NCBI GenBank assembly: GCA_016271365.2
Contig: CM057452.1
Location: 828,536,001 to 828,600,000 of the forward strand
Length of the DNA stretch: 64,000 nucleotides
DNA from: Neoceratodus forsteri
Taxonomy: Eukaryota; Chordata; Ceratodontiformes; Ceratodontidae
Reading direction: 5' to 3'
In this document: piece by piece, positions 23,584-33,952 of the stretch
Position numbering within the stretch: position 1 is the stretch's first letter
How the letters are laid out: every line of letters begins with the position of its first letter
Program-made: the position numbers and the translations under genes
The notes under the pieces: generated by a model
What the model saw: only the letters and a program-made list of their open reading frames with translations
Told to the model about the DNA's origin: nothing
The model's database searches: none

Positions 23584-24139
23584 GCTCCCTTCCACCTTCC
23601 CCCCTTGCGCCTGACCAGCAGCTCGGCCTTCGCCTAATTTCTGGCTTATACACTACCCTCACGACTTCACTCCTCCCACTCTCTAATTCCTCCTAATCTC
23701 TTCCTTCCCCCCCTCACTCCCTCCTAATTAACCTTGCTTCTCAACCACTTGCACTGCTACTGCTCTCCTTCCTCCCCCACTCTTATTCACCCCTCATCCT
23801 CTCCTCCAGCTCCTACTGTCAACTTGGTTATCCCTCCTCAACTCAATTTCCTGCTACTGGCACTCAAGTATTATTATTGGCACTTACTTATTCATGTATT
23901 AACCTTGAACTGTTCCCTGATATGTTTTCCCTGTCCATGATGTTTGATTCCTGTACTGTTTCACCTATTGTAAAAAAAAAAAAATGTGCTAATATAATCC
24001 TTTACTGCTCCACCTATTGTAAAATGTTCTAATGTAATCCACCCAACTATACATTTCTATATTTATGCTATTCAATATTCAATGTTGGTATGTTGATTTG
24101 CCTCCACTTGTAACCCTTACCCCAGGTCACACCGTGAAT

Positions 24140-24153
24140 GAGCATCTTTGCTC
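24140..24153 (+). promoter_or_regulatory. 3'-terminal LINE hairpin
   Basis: GAGCATCTTTGCTC, a 5-bp stem with a 4-base loop, lies about 30 bases before the AATAA tail of the L2 nested in L1. It corresponds to the hairpins in the other L2-group copies. Confidence 0.62.
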
Positions 24154-24205
24154 AGTGTGCCTTTCCTGGTGAAACATTTTCAATAAATAAATAATAAATA
24201 AATTT

Positions 24206-24715
24206 CTCCATAGGCTTTACTGCCCTCTGGTGGTGACTCACAGGTTCAAACCAGAGGTGGCAGAAAACTGTAGCAATGTAACAATAAAAGGGCACTTTCT
24301 TCCATTGCTTTTAGGAATGTCCGGGTACAGAGGTTCTGGAGGGCAGTTGCTCAGAGCATGAGTGATATGACGGGACAAGAATACCTCTGAGCCATCTTCC
24401 ACTGTTGTTTGGCATGGACGTAGAGGGAGAGGTGGAATGGAGCCCATATGAGAAATGGATTAGAGTACTGCTGCTACAAGCTAGGCAAGCTATATTGAAT
24501 ACTTGGGTTTCAGCAGAAGACCCCACTATTGGGCAATGGAGAGCCCTTATTCTTGGGGCTCTGATGATAGAAAAGAGATCATACCAAATAAACAACAAAT
24601 TGGGTCTCTTCCTCAACACCTGGAATACCTTTATAGCAACATTAACTTTGGAAGAAATGACGCTGATGCAGATTGGGGGATGAAACTGAAATTAAATTAT
24701 AAGTTAAAAAGATAG
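24206..24715 (+). pseudogene. L1 ORF2, C-terminal domain after the L2
   Basis: It resumes LHRLYCPLVVTHRFKPE. The zinc-knuckle region survives as GHFLPLLLGM in a broken frame. Then frame 24405-24683 gives EVEWSPYEKWIRVLLLQARQ and DPTIGQWRALILGALMIEKR, ending in YNINFGRNDADADWGM-like sequence in the overlapping frame. This is the end of ORF2 of the host L1; the 3' UTR runs from here to 24975. Confidence 0.82.
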
Positions 24716-24989
24716 GCTTCTGCGGCTAGGGGAAGCTTAAAAGAGAGAGGCATCAACTTTTGGAGGAGTTGGGAGATTGGACAGTGAGACAGCAGAGGAA
24801 GAGAAAATGAAGTATCTGGGAAGATACAGAATGAAGGATATAAATTTGTCAGGTGAATGGATTGCAATATGTATGTGAACCTTTGTAAATAGTTGTTTGT
24901 TGTGTGTATTTGTAAAACGTATGCTGTGTAATTGTTGGCACTTGCAAACTTTTAATAAAAATGTTAAACAAAAAAAGAAACACAGAAAA

Positions 24990-25245
24990 ATAGAATTTGC
25001 AAGCAGAAAATTACTGCTTGGCCCACCCAGTCTGTCCAGATGTTAGCTGACTAATCATCTCTGCAGACCCTAACTGATCTCTGACAACCCTCCCTCCTCC
25101 CTGCCTGGTTTCTAATACACCCCTATGTCTATCAGTCCAGGAGCCAGGTGCATTTATCTATGTGTTTGGGTCCGAAAGGTTTTGATGGCTGTTTCTTATG
25201 TAAAAAAGTGTGTAGAATCCAGACTTACAATTCTTATTCTCTCAA
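24990..25245 (-). repeat. CR1-type 3' UTR fragment
   Basis: On the minus strand it reads 'cagactgggtgggccaagca' and ends in 'aaattctatttttctgtgtt', a CR1-like terminus. The L1 landed inside this terminus: its target duplication is part of the CR1 end. About 70 bases around 25170-25240 match, inverted, the fragment at 31437-31540. Confidence 0.7.
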
Positions 25246-27566
25246 AGTTGAAAGTTTTGTTGCAAAATGCACTTCTTCAATGAAAAAATGAACTGTCGAT
25301 TTAAAAAAAGTGTTTATATTTTAATTAATGGTTCCTTCTTTAATTTCAATTCTATACGCTTTCATTGAAATAATACAGACATTGTAACAAACAGCAGCAT
25401 ATGTATTGAAGACTTACTATTAATGTTATTATTCATTTTATTCTATATTTAACTTTAAACAATCAACTTTTTATGACATTTTATGAACCTAAGTACAACA
25501 ATCAGTATTCTTGTTCACTGTCTTGTCATGTTAAGCAAAATCTGTCTCATCAACATCAACATCACAGTCACTGTCATCATCTTCTTCATTTGGATTGTTG
25601 TCATGTTCATTCAATTGTTCACTTAAGGCTGGTGGTACAGTTTCACATGTGAACCACATTGGCTTGTATTTGCCATCCTCATAGGTCCCGCCTTTGTCCT
25701 CTGGCTTCAGTAGTGTCATTTCTGGTTTGTCTGCAATTTTGCATAACAATGAAATGTAATTTGCATGGCAGATGTGTTGTGTCAGAGTAAATTTGCATGA
25801 TGGCAGCGAGTTTGCATCTGCTTCTTTGATCTTTTCTAAGGGTGCGTCTTTGTCACTCGATCGATACTTGACGTTGAACATATGTAGCAGGCTGTGTGAA
25901 CACTCTTTACTTTCTGTCCATTCAAGGTACACAAAGCTCTCAATTGTATCCTCAGTTTCTTTATACAAGTGTGGACATCCCAGTTTTCCCAAATGCCTGT
26001 GTGTACTCTGTATTCTTTTCCATAATTGTTAGAGGTTGCACATTCCCCTTGCTTTTGAATGTTGGTGAATAGTTGTATCCTATCAGTGCATGGAGACCTG
26101 TTAGAGCTGCACACACAGGTCTGCCTAACTTTGCTGACAAGTGGGATATATCTATGAATCTTCGTGTGTTATTCCAAGTGTCCAACATCCATGTGCAGTT
26201 TTAGATTATGATTTAGACTTGCATGATACAGCAAAGTGACCAGAATATCAGTATCATCTGCCCTGACCACTACATGCACATCTTCGCCCTCATTTTGACT
26301 GCAAATGTAGTGTATGTGTTGCATGATTCTTGTGTCTGTGTCTATGTGTTTGCTTTTTAGGGCCTTGCACTTTAGTCTGAGCATACGTCCAGCTTCCACT
26401 TTGTATGAGTAACAAGTTTCTCCTACTGCATACATAAGCTTTTTGTCACCTAGAACTTCACAGCACACGTCAGAATTCCATGCTGTAGCTAGAAAACCTA
26501 GGAGTGCCATCTTGCATGAAGATGATGACAGGCATCCAGCAAAGTCTCTTGGTCGGCTTTGGTCAGGACCAGTTTTGAGATAGGAGAGTGGAGCAATGCT
26601 ATGCTTTCCTCTCTTCTCTTGTTCAAGAGCTTTGATCGATGGTGACTTGTAATACTCACTAACAAGGTGGACTTAATTTGTGGAAGTACAGCAAACAAGA
26701 GACAGGATGGTTTTTGCCACACCATGGAATGTTGGTGGCAGGTTTTTAAGACTTCTGATCAAGAACATGGCATCAACCACAGTGGGATTTACTGCAGCGG
26801 GGTGGCTACTTTGGACTCTGGTCTCAGGTTTGTTCAGCAGTGTTGACTTCATTGTTGTGTTCATTGAGCCATTAATGTTTCCTAAGGAGAGGGGTACTGG
26901 GGTCAGTGGGTAGGCAAACACCATCATATGTTCAACTGTTGAAGTCGCAGATAGATATAGCAAGCATCCAAAGAGGTCTTGAGTTTCTTTCACCTTGATG
27001 ATTTTCTTGTCCTTGTTCTTAATCTTCACCTTCATTGCATCATGTGCAAAGTTCTTCAACTTGTATGTTTTGATGAGTTCTTCGAACCTACTGCCTTTGG
27101 TAATGCATTAGTCTCTAAACACATGATACATCCGAGTACCTATCTCAGAAACCTGTAACACTTTGTTTGCTACCGCTTGTGATGCTGCTTTTCCACTACC
27201 TATTGAATAAAAATTGCTGTCCTCAAACACATCCCAGAATGGATTCATGGAGGAGTCATATTCTTCTCCATTATACTGGTTGCGACTGCAGTTTCGAGTT
27301 CCTCCACAACATGGTAGCTGACACAGTGACCAAACCTGTTCAAAATAGTTAAAACTTTCTTACTGCCTGTCATGGATTTAATATCCATGCCCAACAAGAG
27401 ATGTTTTTGTGGTTTGATTATTCCCCATGACACTTCAAACACTATGTCATCTGTCATAGATTGAACTACCCTCTCCTGTCATTCACTGCCCACTTCTGAT
27501 GAACCCATGAGTACAGTATGTAGGAATGTCTGAAGAAGGGGTGACAGTTTTACATTTTCTTCTATT

Positions 27567-28523
27567 AAAGGAAAGTTGTCATTTGCAGGGGCTCCTGTCG
27601 CTGCAAATGTTACCTTCCAGTTAGCTTTTTACAGAAGGACCAGCCCGGTGGTGCTGAGGATTGAGGTGCTGGATGTCAAACTTCATGCCACTTCGGCGAT
27701 CCAGATTGAAGAATGAGCCCGGGTCATATGGGGGTCAGCAGGGGAGGGTTAGGATTGAGTATCCGTAGACTTCTCTCCTATCCCTGGGGAGGGTCAAGGG
27801 ACTCCACCACACTGTAGCGGCCCCTGGTGATGACCGGGGGCACTACCAGCACTGATGTACTTGGGGGAAGTGTGGCAGACATCAGCACATAGTGTCTGGA
27901 CATCATTGCATGTCCACACTCCAGTGGGGCTTAACAACAGAGGAAAAGGCTGGGCGTGAGCGAGCAGCATGATGGCCACGCTTGGCCTACCTGAAGGCCT
28001 GTCATGGAATCACACTGGAGGAGCAGTCTCAGCCCGGCATGAAAAGACATAGGGGAGCCTTCCAGCAGGTTGGGAAACAGCAGTACTGACCGGGCAGGTC
28101 AAGCCGGTGGTTGGTTGCCCCCTCTGTTTGTTCTGCAGCAAGGCAGAAAAAAGCATGACATGATAAAAAAAAAGCTTTTTACAGAAAAGCGCATTTTTTT
28201 ATACAGAGGAATGAAGTTTAATTTAAGAAAGAAATGTCCACTACCCAGAAGAATGGGAGACTATCGGGCGGCTCCATTTACTGTAAAGTTGCAGTGCTGC
28301 ACCCTGTGCTTCAGTACATTTGTATTGAAGCGCAAGGTGCGGCACTGCAACTTTACATTTAAAGGAGCTGCCCGATACGCCACCATACTTCCAGGTAGCG
28401 GACTTCTTTCTTAATTTGCACTTTGTTCCTCTGCATAAAAAAATGCGCTTTTCTGTAAAAAGCTTAACCAGAGGGTAACATTTGCAGGGGTGGGAGCCCC
28501 TGCAAATGACAATTTTCTTTTAT
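27567..28523. mobile_element. Long palindromic (foldback) element interrupting the relic
   Basis: Outer arms: left AAAGGAAAGTTGTCATTTGC at 27567, and the reverse complement of the right end (28523) reads AAAGAAAATTGTCATTTGC. Inside them, 28172-28466 is a nearly perfect palindrome with arms of about 140 bases starting AAGCTTTTTACAGAAAAGCG. Each outer arm also holds a small hairpin ('catttgcaggggctcc'...'cctgcaaatg'). The left arm is split by a SINE. There is no coding capacity. Confidence 0.8.
27637..28172 (+). mobile_element. SINE-like retroposon, copy 2
   Basis: It shares its head with the SINE at 13012 ('cccggtggtgctgaggattg') and the block 'gggggtcagcaggggaggg'. It is flanked by AGCTTTTTACAGAA at 27623-27636 and 28173-28186, a perfect 14-base target duplication, and ends in an A run. 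It inserted into the left arm of the foldback element and is therefore the youngest of the three nested layers here. Confidence 0.85.
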
Positions 28524-30189
28524 GTCTTTAACTTTAACTTTGGTTTTATTATCAAGCTGTACCTTTAGGAGTTCCAACAACTATTCTCTTATGTGTTGAG
28601 CTGCTTGTGCTGCTTGTGCTTCCTTCCAGTCAACTTGCTTCTTAGCAGACCTGATGATTGTACCTACTTTTCTACTTTTAGTATAAATATGATACCACCT
28701 TTGAAGTAATCCGCCAGTTATGACTGCAAGCTCTGTGGGTCGTAATTTGTTTCACGCCTGCTACACTCCATAAGAATGTCCATGTACCTTTTGTGTAGAG
28801 ATAGCAATGATTCTTCTTGCATTCCATTAACAATGATGCACTGCACATACTTAAGTCTGTAAAAGGCAACCTGGTGACTGTCCCTCAACTGACTGTATTC
28901 ACATTTTGTACCTGTGCCCTTTATTCGTTCTGCCTTTTTTACATACTTGTTCTTACAGCTGTTGTGGTATTATACTTCTTTGGCTATTACTGCATACCAT
29001 CATATTCATTTGTCGATCGTCCACTTCTTTTGCTGCATTTTTTATGCTGTCTGCTGCCCCATAAGTTACACATGTTGTAGGATATTCAAAAGTTTCCTTT
29101 GACCCCTTAGGATTCCTTTTCTTGTATGATTTATAAAATATACATTCATTTGGGAATATGCCTGATGTAGATGCAGCAGTTTCAGATAGAGCACTATGAA
29201 CTTGGGAGCGAAGCAGTTTTGCTGGATAACTCTTTGAGATGTCTTTTTAAAAAGTTTCATCAGCTGCTAGTTTACTGGAACTCTTATATGCAGTGAAGTT
29301 CTTGTAGCAGATATAATGATACCCATGGCTGCTGGAGTAACTTTCAGGCAATTCAAGACACCTTGTTGTACTTTGACAGTGTTTGACTAGAACACCTTTC
29401 CTTTGCATCAACTACTTTCTCCCAATGAGCATCATCAAAGGTAGCCAGTCTCCATGGTCTGTGCTAACTCCTGGATCAGTGTGTAGGATGCATCACCTTT
29501 GTGGGTTGAGAAAAGTCTTGCTAGCCATATCTGAAACATTAAATAAATTACATTAATAACTAAGTAAACCAAGTCTATTAAATAAATTAGATAAATTAAA
29601 CAAATAAACTGAGTCTATTACATAAATGTAAAATTTTAGTTACTCTTAAGAAAGTGAATTTTCAAGAAAGCATTACAACTATTTATTTATTGAGTTCCTG
29701 GATAATACCTGTGAGCGATGCTTGTTGAAAGCTCCACGTCAGATACATTAGACAACAAAGTACAATTCTGTGCACAAATACACAAATACTGAGAAAATAT
29801 TTATGGAGGTCACAGAAAACAAACATAAAGCACTAGCTATGCTGAGGCATTGTACGATGTATGCCCATGTCAAGAAGATAAGCAGACAAGGATAGGGAAG
29901 GATACAATGGGAGTGGGAGAGCTAGGTGAGCAGAGCACACAAGACAGAGAGGGAGGTGGGTAGGAAGAGGTCCAGGGGCAGAGCCGGGGAGGGGAGGGAG
30001 GTGGGTGAAGTGCTACGGTTTGACTATCCTGTCATAACAAAAGCAAAAATAAGTGCTAGAGGCAGAGTGTTGCTGCATGCTGAGCCTTAGCGGGGCACAT
30101 GCAGCTACTCATATCAAAGAGGTTCTGGTGCAGTCTACATTTTAAAGAGCCAATCGTTGAGGAGCCAGATATGTCAGGGGGCAGTGCAT

Positions 30190-30864
30190 TTAACCAGAGG
30201 GGTGCATGGTGTGAAGATGCATACTGTGCCATGGTAGTGCGGCATCTGGGCACTTGGAAAATTTGAGTACAGAGCTTCTGGTTTGTCTGGTATTCATAGG
30301 CAGTGTTAGCAGGTTCTGCACCCCTGTTGGAAGCAGATTTAATGTGACTTTTTTGGCAAGAAGGCAGGTTTGATACCTGATTCTGTTATTCAGTTGAAGC
30401 CAGCCAGCCTGAGCATAAAGTTCACAGGTGTGTGTGAGTCTTGGTGCATTCAAGAGTAGGTGGTAGGCTTTGTTTAAGGCAACTGAGATCTGTTGGAGTG
30501 CCGTGTTGTTAGCAGAACTGTATATGGCCAGCCCATAGTCTATGAGGGAGACAACTGAGGTGCTGATAGCCAGTCTTAAAGCTTCATGGGTTAGACAATG
30601 CCTGTGGTGGTAGAGGATCCTGATTCTGGTATTAATAGCTCTTGCAGTGATATCGATATGCTGGGAGAAGGACTGGGAGAAGTAGATTGTAACCCCTAGG
30701 TATTTGAAATGTGAGACATGCTCCAGTGTGTCACCACTGTCATTCCTTATTGCCAGGGGGTAGCTTTTTTGCTTGCTTTGGGCTGTCGAGTAGAGTATGG
30801 TCTTTGTTTTTTTATAGTTCATGACCAGTCTTTGCTCTTTAGTTTTCTGCCAATGCAAAGCCAT
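30190..30864 (-). pseudogene. L2 C-terminal region (224 aa open)
   Basis: FKYLGVTIYFSQSFSQHIDI, then RIRILYHHRHCLTHEALRLA, then YGLAIYSSANNTALQQISVA, then RLTHTCELYAQAGWLQLNNR and YQTCLLAKKVTLNLLPTGVQ. This is the thumb and C-terminal domain of the L2-group protein. The open length is the longest in this copy and suggests a relatively recent insertion. The final part continues in another frame at 30056-30253. Confidence 0.88.
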
Positions 30865-31109
30865 TTTTGGAGATCAGTTTCAAGGAGTTCAGGGCACAGG
30901 TTGCTAGCAAAAATCACTGCGTCATCAGCATATAAGAGCATGAGGCAATGGCAGGAGGCCGGGAGATTATTTAAGAAAACATTGAACATCAACAGTCCCA
31001 GAATGGACCCCTGTGGTACACCAGATAATACAGGTCGGCTGTCTGATAGCACTTCCCCAATCCTGACTTGCTGGGAGTGGCAGCTCAAGTAACTCCTAAA
31101 CCAGTTCAC
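30819..31109 (-). pseudogene. L2 reverse transcriptase, motifs B and C
   Basis: A 96-residue stretch: WFRSYLSCHSQQVRIGE, GVPQGSILGLLMFNVFLNNL, then LLYADDAVIFASN, the catalytic YADD. It overlaps by a frameshift with the C-terminal frame at 30190-30864. The upstream piece holding motif A is at 31106-31315. Confidence 0.9.
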
Positions 31110-31436
31110 AGTTTCAGGTGCGAGTCCAATGTCAGATAGCTGCTTGAGGAGGGTGCATGATGAACTGTACTAAATGCCTTTGATAGGTCAATAAAGGCTG
31201 CCCCTACAAGGTGGCCTTGGTCTAAGGCATTATGAATGTATTTGGTAAATTCAAGCAGGGCAGTGATGGTACTGTGGCCACTCTGGAACACATGTTGCTC
31301 TGGGCATAGGAGCATAGGAGTTGATACTGATTAAAGTATTCCACCATCTGGTCAGTCACAATCCGCTTGAGAGCCTTGGAGAGTGGAGGGAGAATGGAAA
31401 TCAGTCTATAGTTATTATGTGAGGACCTGTCAAATA

Positions 31437-31545
31437 AGAGTTGTAAATCTGAATTCTACACACTTTTTTGCATGAGAAACAGTCATCAAACCTTTCAGAC
31501 CCAGACACATAGATAAATGTACTTGGCATCTGCTCGATATCCCAT
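31437..31545 (+). repeat. CR1-type 3' UTR fragment
   Basis: The stretch 'gaattctacacactttttt', 'agaaacagtcatcaaacctt' and 'cacatagataaatg' matches, inverted, the CR1 tail at 25170-25240. It lies between the L2 above and the CA microsatellite. Confidence 0.65.
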
Positions 31546-31559
31546 ACATGCCTACCCCC

Positions 31560-31560
<1 letters not shown>

Positions 31561-31610
<50 letters not shown>
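31561..31610. repeat. (CA)n microsatellite
   Basis: An almost pure run of about 25 CA dinucleotides. Frames reading THTHTH or VCVCVC over it are artefacts. Confidence 0.98.
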
Positions 31611-31612
<2 letters not shown>

Positions 31613-32845
31613 TTTCCCCTACACCAATTCTTCTAGCAGTCTCTTCCAGGACTCTACTGTCCTTTTAGTGAAGAAATATTTCCTTACCTCTCTTAACCAC
31701 CCCCCAACTTCATTGCATGCCCCCCTGATACTGGTGCTACCTCTCATTTGAAGGAAACTCCCTTTAAGCAACCAGCTCACCTCTGTGAGGTACTTGTAGG
31801 TCTCTATCATGTCACCTCTTCCTCTTCTCTCTCTTCCAGGGTGTACATGTTAATGTCCCTCTGTCTCTCATCATTAGGCTTCTTGTGCAACCTCAGCACC
31901 ATTCCAGCTGCCCTCCTCTGGACTGCCTCCACTCTGCCTGTGTCTTTTCTGAGGTGCAGCCTTGACACAGTAGTTTAGGTAGGGTCTTCCCAGTGAGCAA
32001 TACAGTGGGCACACCACCTCCCTCCTTCTAAATGATTTACAGTACCCCTCTATGCACCCCAGTATCCCACTTGTCTTATCCACTGCTTTGTTACACTGTC
32101 CTGCCACCTTGAGGTCATCAGATATAATATCCCAAAGTCCCGTTCCTGTTTAGTGACTCTCAATACCACCCCCATCTAATACTCAGTGCCTCGGTTCCTA
32201 TGCCTTAGGCACATGGTCTTACTTCTGGAATTCAACACCAACAGCCATCCTTTAGACCATTTCTCAAGTTTCCGTAGATCACTGCTCATTCTCTCCACCC
32301 CTCCCTGAGTGTCCACCCTTTTTGCACATTTGGTATCATCAGCAAAAAGGCATACCTTCCTTCAATTTCTCAGCAATGTCACTTATGAATCAATAGAAGT
32401 GGAGTGATCCCAGTACTGAGCCTTTCTGCATACAGACGGTCACTCCTCCATCATTTGAGTGAGTGTCATTTATCACCATCCTCTGCTGACTATCCTTTAA
32501 CCAGTTTCTACCCAATTCACCACTTTGGATTCCCCCTAGGCTGCTCAGTTTCTTTAACAGTCTCCTGTGCAGTACAGGGTCAAAGGCCTTGCTGAAGTCC
32601 AGATAGGCCATGTCCACTGCCTTCCCTTGAACTAATTCCCCACTCTCCCAATCAAAGAAATCCATTAGATCCATTTTGCACCTCCCCCCAAGTATCCATC
32701 CTGCCTGTGGCCTCACAGACCACTGGATTCAAGCTATTCAAGCAGTATTTCCTTTAGCAGGTTTTCTATTAATTTACCCACCACTGCTGTAGGACTGACC
32801 AGCCTATATTTGCTAGCCTCCTCACCACTGCCGTTCTTATGTGAA
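31611..32845 (-). mobile_element. CR1 fragment A, minus strand
   Basis: On the minus strand it starts within the RT (KYRLVSPTAVVGKLIENLL at about 32780), then GKAVDMAYLDFSKAFDPVLH (motif A, in 32716-32390), then PFADDTKC near 32340 (motif C), then CVKAAPQKRHRQSGG (32107-31874). It ends REVRKYFFTKRTVESWKRLL at 31619. The 5' half and the true CR1 terminus are absent; the left edge is the CA microsatellite. Several frameshifts are present. Confidence 0.88.
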
Positions 32846-32914
32846 AATACTTACATATGACAATTCCAGCAGAATTAGGCCTCAAGATCTATCTCATCTG
32901 CTTGAAAATGCAGC

Positions 32915-33410
32915 TCACAGTTCAGACAACTGCTGCTGCCCCCATCCCTCCTGCCAAATTTTCCCTCCTGAGTTCACCACCCTGGTCACTTCTCCTACTT
33001 GTACCTTGCCCGTGAACCTATTCCATCTCTTCTTAAAACTCTCCACTGGCTCCAGCGAGATCAACTCCTCAGGCAGCACATTCCAAGCCACCACCACCCT
33101 TTCCATGAAGTAATGCTTCCTCAGCTCCCTCCTGAACCTCCCCCCACCAGTTTCAGTCTATGTCCCATCTTGATCACTTCTCCCTTCAATCTAAACATAC
33201 AGTACCCTCAGTACTAACTTTGTTTATGCCCTGCAGGTACTTGAAGGTCTTGATCATATCTCCTCTGTCCCTTCTATCCTCCAGGGAGTAGATGTTGAGC
33301 TCTCTTAGTCTCTCCCCATAGGATTTCTCCCCATTCCCTCGATTATCTTGGACACCCTCCTCTGGATTCCCTCCAGGAGCCTGATGTCCCTCTTTAAGGA
33401 TGGGCGCCAT
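32915..33410 (-). pseudogene. CR1 C-terminal region
   Basis: 33410-33186 reads YGERLRELNIYSLEDRRDRG then DMIKTFKYLQGINKV. 33106-32915 reads MERVVVAWNVLPEELISLEP then VESFKKRW. Both are the conserved CR1 C-terminal blocks just before the 3' UTR. Confidence 0.88.
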
Positions 33411-33952
33411 ACCTGCACACAGTACTCCAAGTACAACCTCAACATTGATCTGTACAGTGGCGGAATAACCTACTCCCTCCTTGGAGTGATCCCCCTAGCA
33501 ATGCACCCCAGCATTCTGTTTGTCTTTGCTGCTGCTCTTCTGCACTGTACTGAGTAATTCATATTCCCTGTGATCACCACACCCAGATCATTCTCCCTCA
33601 GATACAGATATCTGCCCCCCCCAAGTGGTAACTATAACCTGGGTTCCTGGCCCCGAAATGCAGTACACTGCACTTCCTAGTACTGAACCCCAGCTGCTAT
33701 GTGTTTGACCACTGTCCCAAGTCTTTCCAGATGCTCCTGGAGTACCTCATTCCTTCCTCACTGCACACTACTGCACCCTAATTTGGATTCTTCAGCAAAT
33801 GAAACATCTTGTTCTTAACTTCCTCTGCTATGTCTGCTATGAAGCATTAAATAACAGTGGACCTAAAACTGATCCTTGTGGGACTCCACTAGTGATTTTC
33901 CTGTGTGACGAGAATTCCCCCCTACAACCACCCTCTGCTGTCTGTTGCTCAA

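Larger units (their letters stand above)
20835..24204 (+). mobile_element. Nearly full-length L2-clade LINE nested in L1 ORF2
   Basis: It splits the L1 codons KVL | LHRLYC. It opens within the endonuclease (PDIIILSETWLNP), so only a short 5' part is missing. It ends with 'gtgaatgagcatctttgctc', then 'caataaataaataataaata'. The hairpin GAGCA...TGCTC just upstream of an (AATAA)-type tail matches the ends of other L2-group copies here. Base composition is C-rich on the plus strand, unlike the A-rich L1. No clear target duplication is seen. Multiple stops and frameshifts are present. Confidence 0.9.
14455..24975 (+). mobile_element. Full-length L1/Tx1-type LINE, twice interrupted
   Basis: The sequence AGAAACACAGAAAA flanks it at 14441-14454 and 24976-24989, a 14-base target duplication. 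In order it has a ~200-bp 5' leader, ORF1 (14658-15452), a ~980-bp inter-ORF gap, and ORF2 in pieces: endonuclease from 16432, RT at 18800-19880, C-terminal domain to 24715. The 3' UTR has AATAAA at about 24953 and a short A-rich end. Removing the nested L1 relative (17051-18170) and L2 (20835-24204) leaves about 6 kb, the usual size for an L1. ORF2 carries frameshifts and stops, so it is not active. Confidence 0.92.
25530..29540 (-). pseudogene. Relic of an uncharacterised repeat-associated gene with DDTDILV motif
   Basis: Six or more minus-strand frames line up in order. N-terminal: SHGYHYICYKNFTAYKSSSK and GIFPNECIFYKSYKK (about 29340-29110; possible zinc ligands). Then RYMDILMECSRR (28800). 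Then LGMDIKSMTGSKKVLTILNR plus FGHCVSYHVVEELETAVAT (27457-27245). Then VVDAMFLIRSLKNLPPTFHG (26673-27059). Then SKHIDTDTRIMQHIHYI and VVVRADDTDILVTLLYHASL (26510-26169). Then VCAALTGLHALIGYN (26100). The last piece, FTLTQHICHANYISLLCKI, runs to an acidic tail DDDSDCDVDVDETDFA (25531). I recognise the block order from unnamed, repeat-associated proteins of many animals. The acidic pair blocks resemble FEN1/PIN-type nuclease motifs. No transposase domain is identified, and the frame is heavily broken. Confidence 0.65.
29680..31430 (-). mobile_element. L2-group LINE, minus strand, 5'-truncated
   Basis: On the minus strand it runs from the RT to a 3' end 'ggaactcaataaataaatag' at 29680. Protein pieces: FQSGHSTITALLEFTKYIHN plus FIDLSKAFSTVHHA (31315-31106), then RSYLSCHSQQVRIGEVLSDS and GVPQGSILGLLMFNVFLNNL (31109-30819), then the C-terminal region. 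It is the same family as the copy at 49155-51392 (both have GLAIYxSA, LTHTC, AGWLxL and YQTCLLAKKV). The 3' UTR (30050-29690) is long and T/C-rich. Confidence 0.88.

Noticed and set aside
28817..29102. Hydrophobic, cysteine-rich plus-strand frames
   Set aside because: They are antisense to the DDTDILV gene relic, and their composition reflects its A-rich coding strand.
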